Assembly (NCBI GenBank): GCA_002749535.1
Contig: MZZL01000131.1
Coordinates: forward strand, 1-64,000
Direction: 5' to 3'
Length of the DNA: 64,000 nt
Origin: Apophysomyces variabilis
Taxonomy: Eukaryota; Mucoromycota; Mucoromycetes; Mucorales; Mucoraceae
Under the pieces are notes generated by a model. That model had not been told where the DNA came from and did not search any database. It was given only the letters and a program-made list of their open reading frames with translations. How positions within the stretch are numbered: position 1 is the stretch's first letter; every line of letters begins with the position of its first letter. The translations under genes and the position numbers were made by a program. This document shows, piece after piece, positions 12,701-29,582 of the stretch.

Positions 12701-13007
12701 GTAAAAGATATAAAAGCTTTCTCAAAAATTGGCCAGCTGCCAGGAGAATTGAATCCTTTCCATTGGAGGGTTTTTAGAGAAAAAAAGCACCAGCGATTGG
12801 GAAGACATGTGGTATGTTTCTCTTCAGTAAAAGTCCGTAGCGAATTGTGTGAATAAAGCAAAGAGCTCTTAGCCCAAATGGATTTTTTTTTTTTCATCTT
12901 TTAAAGGGGATTTAAGCTATAAGGTCAATTGTTTGTTTTGGCACAAAGTTATTTATCGCAAATGGGGGAAGACTATAGCATTAATGAAGTAAAAAGATAA
13001 ACTAAAT
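9774..13007. other. Intergenic region with unrecognised coding debris
   Basis: Minus-strand frames at 10345-10951, 11213-11816 and 12301-12897 are short, shifted relative to each other and carry no motif that I recognise. The longest (12301-12897, 198 codons) is low in family-like signals and is probably a relic or chance. The part from 9880 to 10340 is AT-rich with no visible feature. I see no RNA gene here. Confidence 0.4.
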
Positions 13008-17643
<4,636 letters not shown>

Positions 17644-19956
17644 TTAGTGTTCGGCCTTGATACTAGTTGGTTGATAAGCATTTTCTGTTGTACAATGGCC
17701 AGAGGAAGATGTTGATCTCGGCGATCCTGTCTTGAGTGGTACTTCTTCCGGAGATTCGATGGCTGATGGACAGCCTAGATCATTCATGGTATCAAAGCCA
17801 GGTGAATCGTAACCAAGCGATGAAGATAACGGATCACTTTGCATCGCGGCGTTTAAATAGCCTGTGGATGCCGGTGATTGCGACTTGGACGGGCTAGAAG
17901 GGGAAGGATGACTGATAAGTGAAGGTGTCTCCGCCGCACTCATAACATAGGATGCTGCTGCTTGTTCTTGCTGTCGTTGTTGTTGTTGCGAAGACGCTGG
18001 AGGAGCGGGAGGAGGGGCTGCTGGATAGATCGTTTCAAACATAGAAGCAGTTGGTGGTTGTTGTTGTGTCATATAGGAAGGAGGAGTAGTCATAGGAACG
18101 AAAAATTCGGAAGAGGGTGGAGGAGGAGGTCCTTGGAGATGAGGAGGTGGTAGTTGTTGTTGTTGCTGCTGCTGATGTTGACGTTGTTGTCGTGGAGGGT
18201 GTGCGGGTTGAGGGGAGGAATAGCAGGAAGCAGTGTATTTGGTGACAATCTTTTTCAACGCATAGGGAAGTGTTTTCCAAGGAAAGACTTTGATGTCTTT
18301 CTCAATATTCCGTGGTTTGGGATTAGGGAAGCTCATCACTGTCTTGAAGAAGTCAGCGCTATCACTTTTGCATTTTGATACGGTTAACGGACGGAAGCCT
18401 TCGAGATTTCGACGGACCCGGTTCTTTTCTTCGACATTGAATCGAATATCCATCAGACGTTCGAGCAATTGAATGCAATCGACCGAGGTAATATAGCAAT
18501 CGTTTCGTTCTTCCCAATAGATACAGGAGACCACGATATCGTTCGATGTTAATTGTTCTTCTTGAGCAATCGGATGGAAGGTGCATCGGACCTCATTCCC
18601 GCTCAGTTCTCGGTGGAACTGCACGAGCCGTCGACGGGCTACCCATTCTTCGGGCGACCAGTCCTTGGCCATTGAGTCCAGGTCGCCAATGATTTTCAGA
18701 TTAGCTCGACTCACGAGGCCAGGATAAGGCTGGTAATTGGACACAGAGGTCGTGGGAACATGCACGTTTGACTTGCGCAAATTGAACACGGCAGATTGAG
18801 GTCGGACATGACCATGCTGTTGCTGTGGTTGTTGACGTGGTTGTGGTTGTTCTTGGGAAGGTGGTCGTTGTGCTTGTTGCTGTTGGTGCTGTTGCTGATG
18901 AGATGGCGGTTGCTGAGTCTGAATGTCGGTCTGGGCATTCTGATCGAAGCCTCCGAGAACATCTGTGAATTCGGCAGCGGAGGGACTGAGTAAATTCCAG
19001 TTCATTGGGAAGATACCGGGAGGATTGCGTGGCTGGGAGCTATACTCTACGAAAGGAAACCCCGCATGAGCACGGTGATATCTCCATTAGGCAAAAAGTA
19101 CTTACTGTCATTGTTGTACATATCCCGGTGGTAAGATGCATATTGTGGAACCTGCTGGGATGTTAAAGGTACGTAAGTCCCGGTAGCACTCATGGATGGA
19201 GGCGGAGGAGGTGGGGGTGGATAGAAGCCATTGTAGCTTGACATATTGAGAAGCGGTGGGTCTAATCAAGTAAAAGAATGTCAGGCATATCGTATGATTA
19301 GGGTAGGGTAGGGTAGTGTTTTTCTTCTACCTCTTTGTTGAAATAAGGTGGCGTATTCGGGCCGTTTGACGGTAGTATAAGTATCCATATCCAAAGTAGT
19401 AGAATCAAAGGATCGTTTCCGTTCGTTTAGATTAGTTTCTGTGGATGGTTCTTGTTCGGATGTGTAAGTAAATTCGGCTACAGGCCAAGTTTCTGTCACA
19501 GTATCTTTATCGAATAAACAAACGGATATGGGGATGACGGGGGTGTTTGCATTGATTTGTTGAAATGGTGGAACGGTGGCGCCCAGTGAGATAATACCGG
19601 GAGCTCGCATTTGTTTTGTTTCGACAATGAGACTGTTGAAGGCTAATTTGGCCGAGATTAAATCCGGACGTAAGAACTGGAGTACAACGGTGAGAGGTGT
19701 TCCCGGAGGACCTCTTGGAGGATTGATTTCGATTAAACGTGGAGGTTCTGATTGTTGTTTCTGATCGATGGGTAAGGATGGCCAGCGTTGCTGCATTTCA
19801 ACACCTGAAGCAAAACGAAAGCCTGAGGCTAGAAATAAAAGAAAAAGGGCAAAAAAGCAAAGCAATGAGTTATGAATTGGGAAGGATTGAAATGACAGAT
19901 TGTGTGACCTTACATTCAGATGATAGATCAGTAGGAGGAGGCGTTGGTGGATTCAT
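17644..19956 (-). CDS. MedA/Medusa-type developmental regulator (DUF7082 family)
   Basis: Four exons, 19914-19956, 19331-19804, 19106-19261 and 17644-19046, join in frame to 691 codons starting MNPPTPPPTDLSSECVEMQQ. The N-terminal part has PPRGPPGTPLTVVLQ, an IPT-like block seen in the MedA/Acr1/Ren1 family. A poly-Pro stretch and a Gln-rich linker follow, then a conserved core around LKIIGDLDSMAKDWSPEEW, RRRLVQFHRE, CIYWEERNDCYITSVDCIQL and RVRRNLEGFRPLTVSKCK, as in DUF7082 proteins. The C-terminal third is Gln/Pro/Ser-rich and low in complexity. In ascomycetes these nuclear proteins control conidiation, adhesion and morphogenesis; the role here is inferred from family only. The intron phases (1,1,1) agree at each junction. 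A hydrophobic pseudo-signal peptide appears if intron 1 is read through and is not real. Confidence 0.85.
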
Positions 19957-21674
19957 GTAATAATATTATTTCCTATACTAAATGGAATGCAGGCACGCAA
20001 AACCAAAAAACGCTATTGATGGGGACTTGTGAGTGACACATAAATAAGGGGAAGGGTCTACCTGAAATGAAACGTGTGTTAGAAGTAATCAAAAGAAGGA
20101 AAAAAGAAACAGTAGAGTTTCCCAAAACGAATTCGTTTTATACAACAATCGAAAAAAAATATCTTCTGCACTTTTGTCAAATGTTTATGCAGACCAAAAG
20201 ATAACCATTGAACAGGTTTCAGAGATGGACAATCCATTCTCACATGATGGTCCGGTCATACAACAACCGTAGCCCAAAATTTTACAAGCTCAGTGTAAGG
20301 TGATTCTTTTACTGCCGATCACCCATATAATTAGGATCTTTCCGCGCGCGTCCCAATTACTGGGTTAGCGAAACTTGGTCATTGTTCCCCCGAAATCTCA
20401 ATTTACCTTTTACAGTGGATGAATCTTATAAATCCTATTCCTCTTTTTACTCTCTTTATCTATACAATGAAGGTAAAAGTTGCTTATTTATCAGAGAAAA
20501 ATAGACGTATACCCTACTTTTCATTCTTATGTCTTTCTTTTTTTTTTCGATCTCTGAAAAGGAAGGCCAACATGCCAAAAAAAAAAAAAAGGCCTTTTTT
20601 TTTTTTTTCTCTTTCTGTCAACCCGGGACCAGATGACATAAAGTAAACTCAGACTGCAGTATGATCGGTGCACTCTCTTTCTTCGTACCCGATTTGGTAT
20701 AGGTGCCGTAAACCAATCACACAAAATCATCCCCAGTTCTATTTGTCTTTTTTTACCTTCTATTCCGTACAACCTTTTTGCTTCGTAATTGTCCTAAAAA
20801 GCCGATAGTCCATACACAATTACGACCATTGAACTCTAATATATCTATATATATAGACCCTGATTCCGTTTTCTTTCCTTCAAACTAAACTGCAGAGAGG
20901 AAAAAGGCAAAAAGGGTTCGATTTCCCGTTTTTTCTTTTTTTCTTATTCCAATTCGCTGTTAAAAAGCTCTTGGCATTTTTTTTCCTTTTCATTTGCTTT
21001 GAATATATGAAGTCCGCCAATGGTCCTCGGTTCATCGCATGAAAATATCCACACTTTCCTGTCTGTGCTGTGTGGAAAAGGTATTAACCGGCGAGTCCAG
21101 ATATCGCTAACAAATCTACATTCCCTATTCTATCCTATGCCAAATAACTCTTATTGGTCTATTTTACCGTAATACTGAGATTCCTAAGAATCCTGTATGG
21201 ATAACCGCTTAATTTCCTTGCTCCTGATCCCTCTCTGTCTGTCTCTGTGTGCTCATCCTTCTTTTCTATAGACCGACGCTATAAAAAGTACCTCTCTCTT
21301 TTTTCAGACGTAGCTCTATTACCTTTTCCTTTTCCGTCATATCGATAGGGCCAAAGTTGGTATGGCCGTACTGCCCATTTGTTATGAAGCAGATTGTCCC
21401 TTCTACACTTGCATTATTTTTTTTTCCCTGTACAGTACAATGGATGCTTCAGATACAGTTAGAAACGAATTCCTTTTCTTCGATCATCTTAAAACGGAAA
21501 CTGCCATCTATTTCCATTTGAGTCATTCTTTCTCACATCCCATCAGAACTTTACTGCGTCTGCCAAAAGAGTAAAAAAAGCTCGGTCACAGTCGCCACAG
21601 CCTCGTTCAGGCTCGCTTTTTTTGATTGGTCTTAAGAGCACCTAGAACCGCTTCTTGACGATCTATTCCACGTT
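19957..21674. promoter_or_regulatory. Divergent intergenic/promoter region, MedA-like (-) and reductase (+)
   Basis: 1.7 kb separates two divergent genes and holds no supported coding sequence. It is rich in homopolymer A and T runs (for example 20575-20610) and CT-rich tracts (21225-21300). TATA-like runs occur at about 20838-20855 (TATATCTATATATATAG). The length would suit long leaders or extended regulation of the MedA-like gene, but no specific operator could be identified. Confidence 0.4.
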
Positions 21675-24146
21675 ATGGCAGAACTGGCTTCGTCTTACTT
21701 AATATTATGGGCATCGCAAACTGGCAATGCGGAATGGATCGCAAAGAATATCCATTCCGAAGCTAAACGACGAGGTTATCAAGGTGAATGCCTTGTCATG
21801 GACGACTTTGAAAAGGTAGCACAGCTAAAAAGAACTGTCAAACCTTGAACCTGATCATATCACAAAAAAGGCTCCCATGGATAAAGCAGGTGTCATTATC
21901 TTTGTCACCTCGAATACGGGCGATGGCGATCCCCCGGACAATGCACTGAAGTTCTGGCGATTCCTGCGACGACAGAAACAGCCTGATTACCTAGCGCATG
22001 CCCGTGTGACCATACTCGGTTTGGGAGATACCAATTACAGTAACTTCAATAATACAGGCAAGCGTCTGGAACGAAAGGTCAAGGAATTGGGTGCAACGAT
22101 CTTTTACCCAAAAGGCCTGGCCGACGATGCCGAGGGGTAAGAACAATAATCCTTCATCGCCGGGCTTACGGACTAATTCGTGATTGGTATCTAGCTTGGA
22201 ACTAGTTGTGGATCCATGGATTGAAAAATTGTGGGAAGTGTTGCCAACCGTGCTGGCAAGCGATGAAGAGCTTGCCAAAGCTGCTGCGACCGAAGCTGAG
22301 GTTGAAGTTGTGGTGGAAAAGACAGAAGACTTGACCTTAGAACCTTACTCAATGAAGGCTCGAAAGAGAACGCTTCCCGAGAATGTGGAGAAATACGTCG
22401 ATCTTCCCAATTCTCTCGTAGACAAGTACAGCATCGAAGACCGTACCAATAGCTTGCCTCCACCGGTAGAGAACTACACCGATCTCCCCAACTCAACCTT
22501 AGTCAACAAGCAAGGTCATCCGTTAGTCATCGATCTTTCGGGTCTGGAAGCTGGAGCGAAATTGACTGCCTTGCCCAAAGTACCTGCCGCCGCAGCTAAA
22601 CTAGGACGCGTAGGTCCTGCTAAACAAAACACAGCTGCCACTGTGCCTGATTTTGTCACTGTGCCTGGCAAACTCATCTACGCTGACATTTCCAAGGTGC
22701 GTTGTCTGACAACGCAGGATGCTGTCAAGCGTACATTGCATCTCGAACTAGACGCCGGAGAGGAAGTGACCTTTGAACCGGGCGATGCCTTTGGTGTGAT
22801 CGCTCCCAACGATGAAAGCTTGGTCGAAGCCATCCTAGCGAGATTGAGCACCTTTGAAGAAGGCTATAAGACTTTGTATGATGTACAGGGTGAAAGTAAG
22901 CCACTTTTAGTTTTTTCTGAAACACCATCTTAAGACATTCTTTATTTTCAGGTTTACCGTCTCATCTGGCAAACGCTAAATCGGTAACACTGGTTGATCT
23001 GCTACGTTACGGTGTCGATCTTACGAGCTCACCTAGAAAAGCCTTGTTCAGGCTTTTAGCTGATTACACGTCCGATGCTAAGGAAAAGACAACCTTGATG
23101 TATATTTGTAGCAAGCAAGGTAAGAGGAAAAAAAAAGAATGAGGTCAAAGTTTTCTCATGTCTCGTTACGATCGATTTAGGTGCATCCCAGTTCAACGCT
23201 ATCCGTGATCAAGTCCCTACCTTGTTGGATATCCTTGCCACTTTCCCTTCCTGCAAACCACCCATAGAACGTCTTTTAGATGTATTACCTCCGCATATGC
23301 CTCGTTACTACTCGATTGCAAACTCTCCGTTGAAGTCTCCCGGGAAAATCCATTTCGCATTTAACATTGTGGATTACACGACCGAGTACGATGTGCCACG
23401 CAAGGGTGTTGCCACCCCCTGGCTCGATCATCTGACAGGTGTCATCCCACATAAGGTAGACAAACCTACCACAGTGGAGTTTGCCTCGCAATCCATCCAA
23501 GTTCCCATTTTCTTGAGGCAGAATGTGAACTCTTTTGTTCTTCCAGCCGAGACCCGCCGTCCTATGGTTCTCATCGGACCTGGAACTGGTATTGCTCCTT
23601 TCATTGGTTTTGTGGAACATCGCCACGAGCAACGCAGGATCCGCAAAATGATGGGTGGCGTGGGAACGCATCCATCGCGTGATATCGAAAAAGAATTCGG
23701 CGATATTTGGGTCTATTACGGTTTCCGCGAGCGGAATAAAGACTATCTCTTTGAAGAAGAACTCGAAGCCTTCGCTAAGGATGGCACTATCAAGAAATTG
23801 GCTCTGGCTGTCAGTCGAGGAACGGAGAAGAAGACTTATGTGCAGGATCTTCTCCGAAAGGATGCCAAGGAATTGTACGATTTAATCGTCAATAAGGATG
23901 CCGCCATCTATGTCTGCGGTGATGCCAAGGGCATGGCTAAAGGAGTACAAGACGTCCTGGTCGACATGCTTTGCGAATACGGGCAATTAGATAAATTAGA
24001 AGCCAACAAGCGGCTGATCGAATGGATGGGCAACCATAAATACCTACGCGATCTGGTGAGTCTTTTTCTTCTTCTTTTCTGTCCAAGTTCCCTGGTTAAC
24101 CAATTTTATTCCACTTTTTTTCTTTTCCAATGAATAGTGGGCATAG
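21675..24146 (+). CDS. Methionine synthase reductase-like diflavin oxidoreductase
   Basis: Six exons (21675-21815, 21871-22136, 22195-22895, 22952-23119, 23181-24055, 24138-24146) give 719 codons with consistent phases. The N-terminal flavodoxin domain (FMN) reads LILWASQTGNAEWIA, SNTGDGDPPDNA and LGLGDTNYSNFNNTGKRL, then GLELVVDPWIEKLW. A linker of over 100 residues follows, then the FAD domain with RYYSIANSPLKS, and the NADPH domain with GPGTGIAPFIGFVEHR and IYVCGDAKGMAKGV. The C terminus KYLRDLWA carries the aromatic residue that stacks on FAD. The long hinge, the GLELVVDPWI block and the C-terminal KYLRDLW fit methionine synthase reductase (MTRR) better than Tah18/NDOR1, which lacks the hinge, or P450 reductase, which has a membrane anchor. 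MTRR uses NADPH to reactivate oxidised cob(II)alamin in B12-dependent methionine synthase. The tiny last exon (three codons) is supported by the conserved Trp. Confidence 0.86.
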
Positions 24147-24609
24147 ACAAGAAAATTGCCAGTTAGAAATACAGTTGCTACTACTACGATTTTACGAGAA
24201 TATTTCATATGTAAAGACAACCCAATCAGGGATTCGCGTATTGCATATCTTAGCAGATCTCTGTTGAATGCTTCTCCTTGTAAGGAATCTGTTATGTTTC
24301 GCTGCGTTCCTCTTAAAGGACAATTTTACTTCCACTATTCGGCTCAAATACTTGATACTGCACCTAACCTGTAGGTATTAGACGATACTGCGAAATTGCT
24401 GAAGAGCCATGCTTTACGGCGCTGTCTCCACCAACGCTATGCAGTATTTGGAACAAGTTTGAAAAAGCCATACTTTCCCTGTCTTTCTTTTTTCTAAATG
24501 CATGTTTCTATATTTTTCCTGTCATTTTTTTCTTCTTTTCCAAAATATTCTGATACTACTACATGCTTGCTTTTTTTCCTTTTTTGTTTGCTATTTGATT
24601 TGGTGCCTT
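24147..24609. other. Convergent 3' region between the reductase and NAA15
   Basis: 463 bases between two converging genes. There is no coding signal. It is T-rich near 24480-24600 and presumably contains both 3' UTRs and polyadenylation signals, which I could not assign. Confidence 0.4.
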
Positions 24610-27600
24610 TCAGATCTTGGTTAAACCTTGAAGCTGCTTATCGATAACTTGCTTGACATTTTCGTCAAGGGTGACCTTGGCAACTAGAAGAGTGAAAGAA
24701 AATAACAATGAGTAAAGCACATACTCGTGCTTCTTTCCTCTAGTGCTTACCTGCTTCTTGGAATTTGGCCAAATTCGGCTTCAGACTGGGGTGAGCCTTG
24801 TCAAGCTGGGACGTTTTCACAAGACTTCTCAAAGCTAGAAGCCATTTATTTTGGCGGATGTAGATATCAAAGCCAAGAACGTAGGTATCCACAAGATCGG
24901 GAGCGATCTGTTGCAGAGGTTCAACAAGTCGCAGCGCATCCTCCAGAGGGGTGGTTGTCTTGAGGTATTGTTCGCCGTGGGGATCCTGATCAACAGGTTT
25001 CTTCGGGTCATGCTTTTGTTTGACAACTTCCTCCTTCACAGGCGCTACAATAACCATAGAAACAAAGTCATCACGTTTAACCAAAAAATGCAACCGACTT
25101 AGGACTTTATGCTCTTACCTTTCTTGGCTTCATTTTCCTTTTGTGCCTTCAATTCAGCCTTGCGAGCCTTGTTTCTTGCCTTCTTCTTCTCCGCTTCTGA
25201 CAGTCCTTCCACTACTCCTTGTTAGTCCGACGCGTTCCGTAATTTCTTTTTCGCACTGCTTACCTGATCCATCGACGCCATTGGTTGCCTTGGGCTTGTC
25301 AGCAATCGCCAAATAAGCCTAGCACACGATATCCGTTACTCGCTGTCACTCTTAATCCCTTTCGTCTCTTACCTGTACCGCACCCTTGACTGCCTTAACG
25401 TAGAAAGGATGATCACGGATCTTATCTTCATATCGAAGCGTGCTAGCAATTAGAGTTAACATAACACCATCTATCTTTTTGTTCTCGGGGTACCTAACAT
25501 AGGAGCGGAGAGTCATCTTGCGCAAACAGTAAGAATGGAAATCGAATTGATCATCAAAATAATCAGCAAAGAATTTATCTACTGTATGGAATCGCTTCAG
25601 AGCCTTGCCATATTCCTTCTTTCGAAGGAAAGCATATCCTTCCTCCACATTAAACCATTGACATTGCATATCAGCCAAGTCTTGCACTGGTGTTACATCA
25701 CGCTAATTTTTCATATTAGATTTAAGCTTGCAGGTGCCCTGAACTAACTTACTCTAGTAAACAAGCCCAAGATCTTTTCAGCCTCTTCGATCTTTCCAGC
25801 CCTGAGCATATATTTAGCACATTTTGAGTTGATGAACCGATCCTGCAGGTCCAACTCGCGTGCGTCGTTCATAACAGCAGCTGCCTTCTCTACCTCGCCA
25901 GCGTGCTTTATTACACAATAAGCTTTCTGTGTACACCATCCAATGCAGTATTACCTTCAAAATTCTGCCCTTTGTCATATAAAGCTCTACCACGGTAGGC
26001 GTATGAGCAATGGCTTTGTCAATAGAGCCCAATGCCTTTTCCAATTGTCGATGGAAATCGTAATGCTGGGCAAGATAGTATAAAGTCCATAACATGGCAG
26101 TCGGTGGTTCCTTTGCTCCTGTAACTACGTTGAGTTCCAACCGAATGCTTTGCTGTCGTATACTGCTTTACCGTTCTCCTTTCCATCAAAAGTACCCGTC
26201 TTCTCCAACGATTCAGCGAAGTCAAGGACAGCTGTCTCAATCGCACGCTGTTTGTCCGCATCAGCATAATATTTCTTCATGCTCGTGAACAAGGATGGTA
26301 CGCCCTTTCTCAATGCCTTTTGAAGGGTTTCTCTCACTTTCGCTTCGAAAACTTCCCCAGACACATTGCTGAGTACCAGATCCTCAATGGCCTTGGACCG
26401 TGGATATTCTGACGCCAATTCAGCAAGCAATTCATTTGCCTGTGCGCGCTTGTCTTCTGTAGATCACGCAATGATTACAGTTTAGAATCGAACGTTTTTT
26501 TTTTCGATTCTCAAATAGACCTACCCTTGTCCAGTCCTTTCGCAGACAAAAGATGTCGAACATAGCGACCATCATATGGATTCTCGTTAATCAATTGTCG
26601 GTAGGCCTTCTCAGCTTCCTCGACCTTGCCAAGCTTCGCCAAGTACAAAGCTCGCTTCTCCTTCATACCGCGTTTGTCAGTTACTTTCGAACTAATGCCG
26701 TCCAAGTGTTCCAAAGCGGCTTGGTAGTCGCCTGTTTCCTCCAAAAGCCAATTATGGTACATCAAAAGCTCAGAGTTCTCGTAATTAACCACAACATCCT
26801 GTTGTCCTGCCAAGTTAGGAGAGAAATTGACATATTCTTTTATCGTATGTGCTCAAACCTTGAGAGACTCTTCGTGTGCCTTCAGAACCGAAACAGCCAC
26901 ATCAGGCTTTCCAACCAATTGGTAGGCGATAGCTAACCCAATCCAGAAAGGAGGATTATCTGGCTTTTGCTGCAATAACTGCGTTCGCGTTTCCTGCGAG
27001 AAATGACGTTATGAATAAAATTGAACAGCACGTAGGGTTTACACCAAACCGAAAGTAAACATACAATAAGTGCATCGTACTGGCGGAGCTGTGTCTGAAG
27101 TACAGCGAGGTCTCGAAGGATCTGAATGTCGGTCTTGTGGAATTTAAGAGCATTAGCATAACACTTGGCAGCTTCTTCATAATTCTTGTCAGCGCGATGC
27201 AGCAAACCATAGACATGCCAGCCTAAATAAGTATTAGGCAATTGAAACGGAGGAAAACAGAGTATATTATCCCAGCATTCGCGTAAGGAACTTACATATA
27301 TGCGATGTGATATCGTGTCGAAGACCTTTCTTCACATATTCGTAACCTTCTTCCTTCTTTTCGAGGTTGTTGAGGAAGATACCCTTCATGGCCAAAGTTT
27401 CTTTGGAGACATAAGTAACACTATATAAAACACTCTGCATTCCATCAACGAACCTCCATGCTCGGGAAACTTTTTCAGGATGGATTCCGCCAGCTTTAGA
27501 CCTTTCTTGTACTGCCTCAGTTCATAGTTTCTCTGACACCGTTGGTTAGATCAGAAGCTTATTTTCGGTAGACTCTACCAAGATGTTCTTGAAAACGGCA

Positions 27601-27635
27601 CTCTCTTTAGACGGAAGTTCCCTCTTTGCATTCAT
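24610..27635 (-). CDS. NAA15: NatA N-terminal acetyltransferase auxiliary subunit (NAA15/Nat1)
   Basis: Fifteen exons, traced from ATG at 27635 to TGA at 24610-24612, sum to 732 codons with matching phases at every junction. The protein is a chain of TPR helices in the order expected for NAA15: [79 protein letters not shown] and [14 protein letters not shown]. Further on come [57 protein letters not shown] and [15 protein letters not shown] basic Lys/Glu region ([20 protein letters not shown]) precedes the C-terminal helices. NAA15 anchors the catalytic subunit NAA10 to the ribosome near the exit tunnel for co-translational N-terminal acetylation. The 53-nt intron 26119-26171 resolves an apparent frameshift. 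The C-terminal part is shorter than in animals, as is usual for fungi. Confidence 0.95.
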
Positions 27636-28196
27636 TCTGAACCGAAAAGTCTAAATGTTTGGTTTGGTTTGGACTCTAACGAAAAAGCAGTACACACGCG
27701 GAGCGAAAATAGTTTTGCCGAAACCTCGCCATGTTGGCAGTGGCTTAACCCATTTGTTCCCCCTTACTTTGGTCTTTTGCATGCGTGCGAGAATTTATCC
27801 ATTGTTGGGTAGACACTTATACAAGTAATGGTACTAAATGTTATTACTTGTAACGAAAACGTGTCTATGTATCAAGGTTCATCATTTACTGTTCTGTTCT
27901 TAAGGACATGATCATATTGAACCATTGCTAGCTGCTGTTATAGAGAGGGAAGCCCGAAAAACGGGAGATTCGAATTTCCTCTGGTTTGAGCTAATACACA
28001 GTCTTTGCTCTAGATAACGATAGCTCCTAAGGTAAAGGTAAACACATACATATTTGGAAGCAGGCTAAGGTATCTGAGTTGATGAACATGCCAAGAGAGC
28101 GGGGACGATGACAGCAGGAAATAAAAGCTCAGTAACCCACCTCCCCAAAATTGCTTTTTCACACGGTGTTTTTTCTTCTGTTTTTATATTCAATTC
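27636..28196. promoter_or_regulatory. Divergent promoter region NAA15 (-) / acetyltransferase (+)
   Basis: 561 bases between divergent start codons. No coding signal. At 27935-27995 a stretch with AGATTCGAATTTCC resembles a tRNA B box, but no A box or cloverleaf goes with it. No confident TATA box. Confidence 0.35.
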
Positions 28197-29582
28197 ATGA
28201 GCAATTATATCCGCCAGCGCAAACTGGGGATCTTGGAAAAGTATCAAGTTTCCAAGCAACTGACCAATGCCTATGGAAACGTCGTAGTCATGGGCATGCT
28301 GCAGCATGAAAGCCGCCCTGAAGGGGCCAAGGAATTTTACCTCGATAAGTTTTATGCCGCCCTGAGTAAACTTATCCGTGACCATTCCCAGCTTTGCCTT
28401 GCTGTGGCTGAAGAGGATCAACCCTCGGCCCATTTTGTCCATCTGACTTCATTCGATCTGGCTGAAGTCCTACACTTGGTCGAAGAGCCTTACTGGGAAA
28501 GACAAACGGATGTCTTGGCAGACGAATGTAGGATTGAATTCGATTTGAAAAACACGAATTTGCCTCTTTGGCGCCTACGTGTTAGCTTCCATCCTGAAAG
28601 ACCGGAAGAATGTGCTGTTACATTGGCCATACACCATACCATGGGAGACGGGATGAGTCTGTCCATATTTTGGCATGAGTTTCTTCTACATATTAACACC
28701 GTCGAAGCTGTTCCTCGAACCACCTACGTCATGGAGCGACATGCAGAGGCCGTACCACCACCAATGGAAGATCGTAATCCACCTACCGCAAACGTCTGGG
28801 ACGTCTTGGCTACCGTCTTGGCAGGCAAGTTGAAAGCATTGCCCGTGATAGGACATCTGTTTGGACCTACAAGTTGGGCTGGCGAATTTCCTGCTGCAGA
28901 AAACGAAACGCATCACACCGTTGTACGTCTTGCACAGGTCGATGGTGAAGCCTGGGCAAAATTGACGCAGATAGCCAAGCAACGGAAGTTATCGGTTCAT
29001 GCGTTATTGTACGCTGCGTTATTACTGGCTTGGTCGGACATCTACACAGATCAGAAAGCCGTCGATATTTCCACGCCGATCAACTGTCGTGCTTTGTGCC
29101 AACCACCGGTACCCAAAAATGAGTTGGGAAACTTTGTCGGTGCCTACGGACGGCTCTGGAAACGTCCGTTTCCCGAGTTTTGGTCTTTAGCTGAGATCTA
29201 CCACAAGGATCTGCAACGCACCAAACCGACAGCTACCAAAAAATCGACCATGCTCAAGTTTCTACCCAAATACCCGGAGTCATATAACGATATGTGGCAC
29301 AGCAAACGAAAAGACTTCCCCATGGGAAGGTCAGGCGGCCTGGAACTCTCCGATCTTGGGCGATTTGAGTGTCATGAAAGTGACTGGCGATTGAAATCGA
29401 TTTGGTTCTGCCAAAGCAGCCATACCTACACAACAGCCATCGGCGCCAACACCATTACGGCGAATGGATCGATGTATGCTACTATTGTATGGCAAAAAGA
29501 CTCTTTGGACGAAACCAAGGCTGAGAAATTCGTATCCCGTTTTGCGCAAAGACTTATGGCAGAAGCAGACAATGCAAACTAG
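28197..29582 (+). CDS. Alcohol acetyltransferase-like acyltransferase (condensation-type fold)
   Basis: A single uninterrupted frame of 461 codons. The N terminus (MSNYIRQRKLGILEKYQVSK) is typical of fungal AATase-domain proteins. The catalytic motif HHTMGDG (HHxxxDG) lies at about residues 145-151. ELGNFVGAYG and WSLAEIYHKDLQ occur in the second half, matching the chloramphenicol acetyltransferase-like two-lobed fold. Known members transfer acyl groups from CoA to alcohols (Atf1-type ester synthesis), but many paralogues have unknown substrates. There is no signal peptide or obvious membrane segment, although an amphipathic N-terminal helix is possible. The lack of introns contrasts with most neighbours. 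The start is the first ATG in frame, preceded by a T-rich leader. Confidence 0.82.
   Translation: MSNYIRQRKLGILEKYQVSKQLTNAYGNVVVMGMLQHESRPEGAKEFYLDKFYAALSKLIRDHSQLCLAVAEEDQPSAHFVHLTSFDLAEVLHLVEEPYWERQTDVLADECRIEFDLKNTNLPLWRLRVSFHPERPEECAVTLAIHHTMGDGMSLSIFWHEFLLHINTVEAVPRTTYVMERHAEAVPPPMEDRNPPTANVWDVLATVLAGKLKALPVIGHLFGPTSWAGEFPAAENETHHTVVRLAQVDGEAWAKLTQIAKQRKLSVHALLYAALLLAWSDIYTDQKAVDISTPINCRALCQPPVPKNELGNFVGAYGRLWKRPFPEFWSLAEIYHKDLQRTKPTATKKSTMLKFLPKYPESYNDMWHSKRKDFPMGRSGGLELSDLGRFECHESDWRLKSIWFCQSSHTYTTAIGANTITANGSMYATIVWQKDSLDETKAEKFVSRFAQRLMAEADNAN

Noticed and set aside
19296..19318. Telomere-like TTAGGGTAGGGTAGGG
   Set aside because: Only three GGG runs, inside an intron of the MedA-like gene and flanked by exons on both sides; too short for an interstitial telomere or a four-run quadruplex.
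19805..19865. Hydrophobic signal-peptide-like start (MLCFFALFLLFLASGF) before the MedA-like protein
   Set aside because: It lies in intron 1. The donor at 19913 and acceptor at 19805 join MNPPTPPPTDLSSE to CVEMQQRWP in frame, so the protein has no signal peptide.
26119..26171. Apparent frameshift or a 23-nt mini-intron in NAA15
   Set aside because: A better GTAAAG donor 30 bases upstream gives a normal 53-nt intron with the same phase and restores the conserved block [13 protein letters not shown].
27935..27995. Possible tRNA (AGATTCGAATTTCC like a B box)
   Set aside because: No A box, acceptor stem or anticodon arm can be drawn at the right distance.
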